A stretch of 64,000 nucleotides of DNA from Kiloniellaceae bacterium (GTDB taxonomy: Bacteria; Pseudomonadota; Alphaproteobacteria; Kiloniellales; J153): NCBI GenBank assembly GCA_021776135.1, contig JAJFGL010000034.1:1-64000 (forward strand), written 5' to 3'. A model generated the notes under the pieces. It worked only from the letters and a program-made list of their open reading frames with translations, made no database searches and was not told where the DNA came from. Below, piece after piece: positions 27,029-34,137 of the stretch. How positions within the stretch are numbered: the first letter of the stretch is position 1; each line of letters starts with the position of its first letter. The translations under genes were made by a program, and so were the position numbers.

Positions 27029-27607
27029 ATGTCCAACCGTATCGTAACCTCACTGGGTATCTTTTTCGCCGCGGCGATATTTCTCACCCCGTTGGCTGGG
27101 GTTCGGGCCGCCCAGCACGGGCAGTCGGAGGGCATGTCCGGGCGTGGCGGCACGATGATGGGCCAGGGAATGATGGGCGGGGGTATGCTGCGGATGCCGC
27201 AGATGGACCCAGCGCGTGGGCGTAAGCTGTTCGCCAGCAAGGGCTGCGTCACCTGCCATTCGGTCAACGGCGTCGGGGGAGAGGACGCGCCGCCGCTCGA
27301 CGCCGCGACCATGCCGCGTCTCATGAACCCCTTCGAGTTTTCGGCCAGGATGTGGCGCGGCGCCGAGGCAATGATCGTCCTTCAGCGCGAGGAGCTCGGC
27401 GAACAGATCGAGTTCACCGGAGACGAGTTCGCCGATATCATCGCCTTTGTTCACCACCTCGAAGAGCAAAAGAAGTTTTCGGAGGCCGACATCCCGCCGC
27501 GCATACGAAGGTCGATGCATCACATGGGTGAAGAGACCCACGAGGAACCGGATGAGGAACACGAGGAAAAAGAAGGTGCACATGGTGACGACAACCATGC
27601 GGATTGA
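27029..27607 (+). CDS. secreted c-type cytochrome with an acidic His/Glu tail
   Basis: 192 residues; CAGGAG before ATG 27029. Signal peptide (1-28), then a Gly/Met-rich linker (GGTMMGQGMMGGGMLRMPQM) and one cytochrome c domain. The heme site is GCVTCHSVNG, and the likely axial Met lies in ATMPRLMNPFEFSARMWRG. The C-terminus from about residue 160 is an unusual acidic tail with many His (HHMGEETHEEPDEEHEEKEG). The Met-rich and His/Glu segments suggest a metal-binding role on top of electron transfer. Confidence 0.88.
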   Translation: MSNRIVTSLGIFFAAAIFLTPLAGVRAAQHGQSEGMSGRGGTMMGQGMMGGGMLRMPQMDPARGRKLFASKGCVTCHSVNGVGGEDAPPLDAATMPRLMNPFEFSARMWRGAEAMIVLQREELGEQIEFTGDEFADIIAFVHHLEEQKKFSEADIPPRIRRSMHHMGEETHEEPDEEHEEKEGAHGDDNHAD

Positions 27608-27718
27608 GGTTGGCAAAGGGTGCAATACGAGAAACCTGTCAGGACTAGACTGGCGACTACGAACCAGGACCGGTTCAACTTGCAGAAACTCAACAAGGAA
27701 CAGTCTGGGAGTATTTCG

Positions 27719-28447
27719 ATGAGGCGTCGCCGAATAGTAACGCGCTGGCGCGTGTTTGCGAGCATTGCGGGGTGGAAGTGGCGCCACCTTTGGATCGTGT
27801 TGCTCGCCGCCGTGGGCGTGCTCGCGTTCGCTGAATCCCGCGCGGAGTGGTCCGCGATGCATCGCTGGAACCGCGCAGTCGGTGACACGAGCCTTCTGCT
27901 GGTATCTCTAGCGATGGCCGCAGGGCCGCTGGCGCGTCTTTGGTCCTGGGCTCGCGGCTTTCTCCCCTGGCGGCGAGAGTTGGGCGTATGGGGAACGCTT
28001 CTGGCCATTGCGCATACAGCGGTCATCCTGGACGGCTGGGTAGAATGGGATCTGATCCGTTCGGTCGGTTACGAGTTGCACCCGCTTCTGGGCCAATACG
28101 TGATGGTTCAGCACGGCTTTGGTCTCGCCAATCTTGTGGGCTTTGGCGCTCTCGCCTACGGTATCGTCCTCGCCATTTCCTCGAATGACCGGAGCCAGAA
28201 ATTCCTGGGCGGGCCGGTATGGAAGTTCCTGCAACAGGGAGCCTACGTCTTGTGGGTGCTCGTTGTCGTGCACACGGCCTATTTCCTCTATCTCCATTTT
28301 CAGGATTTTCATCGGCAGGTGCCGGACCCGAATTGGCTCCAAGGGCCATTCGCCGGCCTAGTCGTGCTGGTGGCTGGCCTGCAGGCCGCCGCTTTCTGGA
28401 AGACTTGGAGACTGAAACGGAGCGGACGAGCCTATGCGGCCGGCTGA
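27719..28447 (+). CDS. ferric-reductase-like transmembrane protein
   Basis: 242 residues from ATG 27719; the open frame extends further upstream but without a membrane pattern. Six or so hydrophobic helices. Candidate heme-ligand histidines sit in ALIAHTAVIL-like (IAHTAVILDGW), HPLLGQYVMVQHG and VVHTAYFLYLHF. This is the layout of ferric-reductase/MsrQ-type cytochrome b domains without a flavin domain. It could pass electrons between the quinone pool and the neighbouring cytochromes. Between this gene and 27607 about 110 bases contain no further gene. Confidence 0.78.
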   Translation: MRRRRIVTRWRVFASIAGWKWRHLWIVLLAAVGVLAFAESRAEWSAMHRWNRAVGDTSLLLVSLAMAAGPLARLWSWARGFLPWRRELGVWGTLLAIAHTAVILDGWVEWDLIRSVGYELHPLLGQYVMVQHGFGLANLVGFGALAYGIVLAISSNDRSQKFLGGPVWKFLQQGAYVLWVLVVVHTAYFLYLHFQDFHRQVPDPNWLQGPFAGLVVLVAGLQAAAFWKTWRLKRSGRAYAAG

Positions 28448-28581
28448 CCGGTAATGCCGGCAAAACCGTGGGTATCCATCAGAAGGGGGCCAAGAATGTT
28501 GTTTGGCCTTCCGCCAAGGAAAGTGGCCGCTAGATCTCGACGTTTCGCGGGAGCACCCGTCGGTGACAGGAGGAACCCACC

Positions 28582-28869
28582 ATGTCCGATGAAGCGATAG
28601 GCACCGAGCTTAGGGTCCCGGAAAGACACGAATCCCGACGCGATTTCCTCTATCTGACCGCGGGGGCGACGGGCGCCGTTGGCGCGGCGGCCGCGATCTG
28701 GCCACTGATCGACAGCATGAACCCGGCCGCCGACGTGCTCGCCGTGTCGTCGACGGAAGCCGATCTCGCGCCGATCGAGGTCGGCCAGCGGATCACGGTC
28801 ATGTGGCGTGGCAGCCCGGTCTTCATCGGCCTATTGAGCTTCTGTAGTACGGCGCGTACTGACGCATAA
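28582..28869 (+). pseudogene. Rieske iron-sulfur subunit, N-terminal fragment
   Basis: 95 residues. The first 82 match the start of the ubiquinol-cytochrome c reductase Rieske protein: a twin-arginine motif (SRRDFLYLTAGATGAVGAAA), the AIWPLIDSMNPAADVLA segment, and VGQRITVMWRGSPVFI. The sequence then changes to unrelated residues (LLSFCSTARTDA) and stops. The whole [2Fe-2S] domain (CTHLGC and CPCHGS) is missing. GGAGG precedes ATG 28582, so a short product could still be made and exported, but it cannot carry a cluster. Confidence 0.85.
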
Positions 28870-28900
28870 GATCAACATGCCACAAATTTAGAGGTACAGG

Positions 28901-29371
28901 GTGACCCAGAAATCAAATCGCAAGCGCACCGGGACCGCGGTGCGCCTACGCCAGAGATTGCCTGCCATTCTGGTCACGGGCGTTTTCATTGTCGGCCTTG
29001 CCGGCTTTGTTTGGGGAGTCCTTGCGCCTTCATCACGTGACGCGACGGTCGATGTCATCGTTCCGAAGTTTTCGGCCATCGCGGCCGCGGGTAAAACAGC
29101 GTTTGACGCCAACTGTGGGCAGTGCCATGGCAAGAACGCCGCCGGGACCGAGAAGGGGCCGCCTTTGGTCCATGACATTTACAACCCCGGCCACCATGCC
29201 GATGCCGCCTTTTTTCTCGCCGCAAGGCAAGGTGTACAGCAGCACCATTGGCCGTTTGGGAATATGCCGGCGCAGCCATCGCTAAGCGACGAGCAAATCG
29301 CCGCGGTCGTAAGGTATGTGCGCGAGTTGCAAACCGCCAATGGCATCGCTTACCGGCCGCATAACATGTGA
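28901..29371 (+). CDS. membrane-anchored c-type cytochrome
   Basis: 156 residues from GTG 28901, preceded by GAGG. One N-terminal membrane helix (about 21-44) and a single cytochrome c domain with heme site NCGQCHGKNAAG and a probable Met ligand in GNMPAQPSLSDEQIAAVV. LVHDIYNPGHHADAAFFLAARQGVQQHHW is His-rich. It follows the truncated Rieske gene; both may descend from one former respiratory unit. Confidence 0.85.
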   Translation: MTQKSNRKRTGTAVRLRQRLPAILVTGVFIVGLAGFVWGVLAPSSRDATVDVIVPKFSAIAAAGKTAFDANCGQCHGKNAAGTEKGPPLVHDIYNPGHHADAAFFLAARQGVQQHHWPFGNMPAQPSLSDEQIAAVVRYVRELQTANGIAYRPHNM

Positions 29372-29418
29372 GGGGCGGGGCTCTCGGAGCGCGGCGACCG
29401 TTGGAACCCGGAGCAAGC

Positions 29419-30005
29419 ATGAGTATCGAACCAAAGCCACTCGAAAGTTGCCTTTGGTATCTTCGCCCGTTCTTCTGGAATCAGCGGCGCACGTATGGGG
29501 CGGTTCTCGAATCGGCCCTCCTCTGGGCGCGCTCATCGAGATTTTTTCTTGGGGGGTATTTCTTTACCGAATGATCGACCGAAGATCCTCGCCCATCGAT
29601 CCGGCCGTGCGCGCCTTGATCACGACCTGCGTGCCGCAGATCAACGGTTGTTCCTTCTGCGTGGATATCAACTCGGCCACACTGCTCATGTGCGGAACCC
29701 CGCCCGTCAAGATCGAGGCGTTGAGCCGTTGGCCCGAAAGCAACCTGTTCGACGAGCGCGAACGCGCCGCGCTGGATTACGCAAAAACGATGACTCATTC
29801 CGGCCGAGAAGCGGGCGGCGATTTATGCACGCGACTTCGAGAACACTTCGACGACGACGCCATCGCCGAGCTTACCGGACTCATCGCCTTTCAGAACATG
29901 TCGAGCAAGTTCAACGGCGCCTTGGGCGTTCCACCACAAGGTTTCTGCAGGCTTCCCGGAGACGGCTCCATGGATTCGCTGCGTCATCGAACGTGGCAAG
30001 CCTGA
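29419..30005 (+). pseudogene. carboxymuconolactone-decarboxylase-like protein, frameshifted
   Basis: The start (ATG 29419, SIEPKPLESCLWYLRPFFWN) and the remainder (MIDRRSSPIDPAVRALITTC onwards) belong to one AhpD/CMD-type protein but lie in different frames. The switch falls in the T/G-run at 29540-29560 (TTTTTTCTTGGGGGG). Frame 1 ends at a TGA at 29572-29574. The second part carries a CxxC (GCSFCVDIN), the redox pair of this family, and ends with DVPPQGFC-like VPPQGFC. A single-base error in the homopolymer, in the genome or in the assembly, would explain it. Confidence 0.7.
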
Positions 30006-30008
30006 CTC

Positions 30009-31211
30009 GTGAGTGGATTGCGTAAGCTATTCCGTTACGAGCAAGCCTCAGCACTGCTCATGATCGCGGCACTATCGATCGCCCTGGTGGCGGCGAATTC
30101 GCCGCTGGCGGCACTCTACGAAAGCGTGCATCACCTGCCGGTGCACCTGCGCTTCGGCCCTCTCGAGATCGAGGAGCCTCTCGTGCAGTGGATCAACGAG
30201 GGGCTACTGGTCATCTTCTTCCTGCTCGTTGGATTGGAGATCAAGCGTGAATTCCTTGAAGGGCATCTCTCGACGGCCAAGTGTGCGGCATTACCGGCCT
30301 TCGCCGCGCTCGGCGGCATGGCAGCGCCCGCGGGAATCTACGTAGCGTTTAATTGGACTGATCCAGTCCTCGTGCGGGGGTGGGCCATCCCAACCGCTAC
30401 GGATATCGTGCTCGCACTCGGGATGCTCTCCCTCCTTGGTGCCCGTGTTCCGGTGGCACTAAAAGTCTTCCTAACCGCAATCGCTATCTTCGACGATATC
30501 GGGGCGGTCCTTATCATTGGCTTGTTCTACGGCGAGGTGCTGTCCGTCATGCCCCTCATGCTAGCCGCCCTAGCCTTGGCTGGACTGATTTTTCTGAACA
30601 TTTTCCGTGTCCGTCGAGTGATTCCTTATGTCGCCATTGGCTTGTTCCTCTGGATGGCCATGCTGATATCCGGCGTGGAGGCAGCCTTGGCCGGCATCCT
30701 CATAGCCTTTGTTGTCCCGATGCGCGTATCCGGGTGCCGCTGTTCCTCACCACTTCGCGAAACCGAGCGACGCCTCCATCCCTGGGGCGTGCTGGTCGTC
30801 GTGCCATTGTTCGCCTTTTTCAACGCGGGCATCGCTATCGACAGCGAAGCCGTGGCATCCCTCTTGACCTCAGCTCCCTTGGGCATCGTGGCGGGCCTGT
30901 TCATAGGGAAGCAAGTGGGGATTTTTGGCGCGGCTTGGTTGGCGGTGCGCCTGGGCGTTGGCGAGCTCCCCCGGGGCGTTATCTGGTCACAGGTCTATGG
31001 CACCGCGCTGCTCGCTGGCATCGGCTTCACCATGAGCCTCTTCATCGCTTCATTGGCCTTTCCCAGCGCCGCTCTCGTGGCCGCTTCGAAGCTTGCGATT
31101 CTTCTGGGATCATTCCTTTCCGCCCTCTTCGGCCTATGGGTCATATACTATTCCACAGGGACCGACCGCCAGAAAGTGGGCGAAGGCCCCAAGCGTCAAA
31201 GTTCGTGTTGA
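30009..31211 (+). CDS. nhaA: Na+/H+ antiporter NhaA
   Basis: 400 residues, normal NhaA length, with about twelve membrane helices. GTG 30009 is used. The family signature is intact: GLEIKREFLEGHLS, GWAIPTATDIVLALGMLSLLG, and the paired ion-binding aspartates in AIAIFDDIGAVLIIGLFY. The unwound-helix segments TDIVLAL and GTALLAGIGFTMSLFI are also present. It exports sodium in exchange for protons and regulates pH. It stands three bases downstream of the frameshifted gene. Nothing links it functionally to the copper genes apart from being on the island. Confidence 0.95.
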   Translation: MSGLRKLFRYEQASALLMIAALSIALVAANSPLAALYESVHHLPVHLRFGPLEIEEPLVQWINEGLLVIFFLLVGLEIKREFLEGHLSTAKCAALPAFAALGGMAAPAGIYVAFNWTDPVLVRGWAIPTATDIVLALGMLSLLGARVPVALKVFLTAIAIFDDIGAVLIIGLFYGEVLSVMPLMLAALALAGLIFLNIFRVRRVIPYVAIGLFLWMAMLISGVEAALAGILIAFVVPMRVSGCRCSSPLRETERRLHPWGVLVVVPLFAFFNAGIAIDSEAVASLLTSAPLGIVAGLFIGKQVGIFGAAWLAVRLGVGELPRGVIWSQVYGTALLAGIGFTMSLFIASLAFPSAALVAASKLAILLGSFLSALFGLWVIYYSTGTDRQKVGEGPKRQSSC

Positions 31212-31271
31212 GCGACAATGTGGCTACGGCAGTATTGACCGACGATCTTGAGGCCCACCCGTCTTAAGAGA

Positions 31272-31730
31272 TCACCCGTCGGCGGTGTGTACGTGCGCTT
31301 CCGCGCGTACGCGGCCTCGCACAAAGACCAGTTCGAGGGGGATCGATTCGCCCGGCTTCACCGCACGGGTGAGCCGCCCGAGCTCAATCCACATGTGGTC
31401 GCTCGTAAGATCGAGATCGCTATCGGCGCGAACGCTCATCGACTCGAACGCTGTCGTCTTGTGATCGCTTATTCGCCCAACGATCCGCGCGTCCTTGGCG
31501 ACAGGCGTTTCCACGCCTAGAAGATGCGCATGATCGCGGCCTTCGTTGATGATTCGAAGGTGGAGTATGCTCTGCTCGCCTTCTCTTGCAGGCGTGGCCC
31601 ACACGTTCTCCACAATTACCTGACCATGATGATCCGGAGGCTGGTCCGCTTTCGCGAACCTTCCCGCACCGAATGCGGCGGATAGAGCAAGAATCATCGA
31701 AATGAACCTGCGGCGTGTTTCGGCGGGCAT
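31272..31730 (-). CDS. PCuAC-like periplasmic copper chaperone, ligand residues altered
   Basis: 152 residues with a signal peptide (about 1-28, including RRRFISMILALSAAFGAGRFAKA). The fold pattern matches PCu(A)C/DUF461 (VENVWATPAREGEQSILHLRI, then VGRISDHKTTAFESMSV and DHMWIELGRL). In classical members copper is bound by H-x-M-like pairs (HEM and HLMLM); here only scattered His and Met remain (ISDH..., SDHMW). It may therefore bind copper weakly or another ligand. It is the most distal gene of the leftward copper group and starts after an AGGAG site. Confidence 0.7.
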   Translation of the reverse strand: MPAETRRRFISMILALSAAFGAGRFAKADQPPDHHGQVIVENVWATPAREGEQSILHLRIINEGRDHAHLLGVETPVAKDARIVGRISDHKTTAFESMSVRADSDLDLTSDHMWIELGRLTRAVKPGESIPLELVFVRGRVRAEAHVHTADG

Positions 31731-31832
31731 CCTAACGATCTCCTCTTTGAGTTGAGCAGTGAACCAGGTGAAATTCGCTATGGCGTCACGGGCGGGGTAC
31801 TGGAGGGGCTGAAGCCTTGCTCGCCGCCCCAG

Positions 31833-33194
31833 CTAAGGCGTGCAGTTCTGCGGTGCACATGGCTGGAATCTCCCTTGTCCAGGAGTGACCGCGACTCTGT
31901 TTGCAGCGGCTGCCGACTGGCCTGGCTTGGCCGGTCGCGGGCTTTGCGGGCTGCATGGGACGGCTGAAGGGTGCAGCGCGTTCGTCATCGCGTGAAGCGC
32001 TCGCGCCACCGACGTTTGCGCAAACAGGAAACGCCGTGTCTCGTCAAAACGCACTCGGACATCCTCCATGGTCTGGTAGTATCTGAGGAGCTCCTTTAAC
32101 GGCGCCGAAAAATCCTTGTGGGCGGCGAGGACGGCAACAAGCGCGCCAAACGATAACCGGTCATCGATCACGAGATACCCGCCCACCGTATAGAAAAAGA
32201 AGGGCGTCAACTGCGTGATCAGGTTGTTCAGGCCCTTCATGAAAAACTTCTTCCGGTAGATCTCGAAACGAATTTCTGCGATGCGGCGTAACCCGCCGGC
32301 AACCTGGCGCCTGGTTTCGCCAGGGTCGAGCGAATCGGAGGCGATCTCCCGGCCGATCACGCCGCCGAGTCCGCGCATCTCTTGGGCGCGGCGCCGGGCA
32401 AGCTTGTTTATCTTGCGCTGGAGGCGGGGAATCAGGGCGAGCTGGACCGGAAGCAGTGTAATCGCCGCAGCACCAAGCACAGGATCTTGCGCGAACATGA
32501 AGGCGAGAATTGTCAGAAAGGTACCACCTTGAAAAAGGGGCAGGACAAACGCGTCGCCAGCGAAACCCCCGATCGGCTCGACCTCCTGCACGAGCATCGG
32601 TATTACCTCCGTGCGCTCTCCCTGACCGACGTTACGGCGCCAGTGCCGGTAAATCGTGAGGCGTAGTCGGCGCAATAGGCACTCCGAGACGCGCCCCTTA
32701 TGAACGTTGATGACGTATTTAAGCGAACCGCTGATCAGGATAACGGCGAGGTAAAGGCCGGAGAGCAGAAAAAGATACTTGGTCTGTGACAGCGGCTGGC
32801 CGGCAATCTCGATCGGAAAGTGACCCGACGATATCGCATTGTTAATGATTAGCTTGGGCAACTCGAGTCCGGCATACAGCAAGGGCAGCGCAACTAGGGC
32901 AGCGGCGAGGAGCCGTAACTGGCTCCGGCGCGTGTGCTTAAATACGTACTGGAATATTTCCGTTGATTGCGCCGTTGACTCGGAGCCCCGCAGCGATTCG
33001 GCTGAGCGCTCGCGGAATCGCCTCACGATATGCCGAACGAGCTGAAGGAGCCATACACCTAGTACCAATGCTAACGCGGCCGGCGCAGCCATCAGCACGG
33101 TGTGCAGCACAAATTCGAACCAGGGACTGGTGTCCTGGAAGAGCCAGAGGCCAATCGAGTGTCCGGCGGTGTGTAGGTCGAGAGTCTCGTTCAC
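31833..33194 (-). CDS. ABC exporter membrane domain without its ATPase domain
   Basis: 453 residues from GTG 33194. A first hydrophobic helix (about 30-50) is followed by a six-helix ABC exporter type-1 transmembrane domain from about residue 95 to 370 (KYVINVHKGRVSECLLRRLRL, LPVQLALIPRLQRKINKLARR, YTVGGYLVIDDRLSFGALVA and APLKELLRYYQ). The sequence stops being family-like shortly after ETRRFLFAQ. No Walker A, signature or Walker B motifs follow; the last 65 residues are Pro/Ala-rich. It appears to be the 5' half of a longer exporter cut by deletion. Confidence 0.75.
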   Translation of the reverse strand: MNETLDLHTAGHSIGLWLFQDTSPWFEFVLHTVLMAAPAALALVLGVWLLQLVRHIVRRFRERSAESLRGSESTAQSTEIFQYVFKHTRRSQLRLLAAALVALPLLYAGLELPKLIINNAISSGHFPIEIAGQPLSQTKYLFLLSGLYLAVILISGSLKYVINVHKGRVSECLLRRLRLTIYRHWRRNVGQGERTEVIPMLVQEVEPIGGFAGDAFVLPLFQGGTFLTILAFMFAQDPVLGAAAITLLPVQLALIPRLQRKINKLARRRAQEMRGLGGVIGREIASDSLDPGETRRQVAGGLRRIAEIRFEIYRKKFFMKGLNNLITQLTPFFFYTVGGYLVIDDRLSFGALVAVLAAHKDFSAPLKELLRYYQTMEDVRVRFDETRRFLFAQTSVARALHAMTNALHPSAVPCSPQSPRPAKPGQSAAAANRVAVTPGQGRFQPCAPQNCTP

Positions 33195-33391
33195 CGTATC
33201 GCCTCTTCATTTGCGCACAGGTTTTCTCTTCCGCCCCCTCCTTGTCTTGTGCCACCGTATTATTCCGATCATGATGGCCGGTCTCTAATTATTCTTTCAG
33301 GCTCATTTTGAGCCATGTGCCTACTCTGGCGATATCGTTTCCAGAACGCGGCCCCAAAGTGCCGACTCGCGCGCCTCGGAACCGTCAGCCG

Positions 33392-34126
33392 CTAGAAGAA
33401 GAACCGGACGCCGGCGACGAAGGAAACGGCGTCGACATCCTCACCTTCGTCTCTCTTGAAATCGGCCGTGTCGAAGAGACCCCGCTCGTAGTTGACGCCG
33501 ATGTAGGGGGCGAACTCGCGTGTGAACTCGTATCGCAAACGCAGTCCGGCCTCGAAGTCCGTCGGGCCCGATCCGATTCCCAACTCCTCGACTTCCTGGG
33601 CCGCGATGTTGAGCTCGACCGTGGGCTGCAAGACCAATCGCTGTGTAATCAGCAATTCGTACTCCGCCTCCAGCCTGGCGGAGACATCGCCGTCCTCGCT
33701 GATGAACAAAGCGGTATCGACTTCGAAGAACTGCGGCGCCAAGCCCTGCAAACCGATGACCGCGTAGGCGCGTTCGGGATTGGGCTCGAAGTCGTACCGA
33801 ATCCCTATCTGAGCATCGAAGAAATCGGTGATCAAGCGGCTGTAGAGTACCTGGAGCTCGGCTTTCTCAAGGTCGCCATCGATCGCCTTCTCGCCTTCGG
33901 TCTTGAAGGCGAGTTTGTCGTAATCGGTTCCGGCCCAGCCTTGGGCCTCCCAAACGTAGGCGTCGTCGCCGTCGCTCAGACGGTACTCGTTCTGGTCCAT
34001 CTGGAAGAACGTGTATATCTGGTTGTCGAGCTCCGCCGCCGCCGCGGGCTTGGCCGGGATGGCCAGGGCGATTACCCCGGCAACGAGACCCGCGGCAAGG
34101 CAAGGCTTTAAGGTTTTGAAAGACAT
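33392..34126 (-). CDS. copB: outer-membrane copper resistance protein CopB
   Basis: 244 residues with signal peptide (1-30). The body is a CopB-type beta-barrel: YTFFQMDQNEYRLSDGDDAYVWEAQGW, LQVLYSRLITDFFDAQIGIRYD, GLQGLAPQFFEVDTALFISEDGDVSARLEAEYELLITQRLVLQP and the terminal aromatic VAGVRFFF expected for outer-membrane assembly. Unlike many CopB proteins there is no long Met/His-rich N-terminal region; that role may fall to the Met-rich CopA upstream. GGGAAG lies before ATG 34126, and the CopA stop is 11 bases upstream, so they form one transcript. Confidence 0.93.
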   Translation of the reverse strand: MSFKTLKPCLAAGLVAGVIALAIPAKPAAAAELDNQIYTFFQMDQNEYRLSDGDDAYVWEAQGWAGTDYDKLAFKTEGEKAIDGDLEKAELQVLYSRLITDFFDAQIGIRYDFEPNPERAYAVIGLQGLAPQFFEVDTALFISEDGDVSARLEAEYELLITQRLVLQPTVELNIAAQEVEELGIGSGPTDFEAGLRLRYEFTREFAPYIGVNYERGLFDTADFKRDEGEDVDAVSFVAGVRFFF

Positions 34127-34137
34127 CGCAGCTTCCC

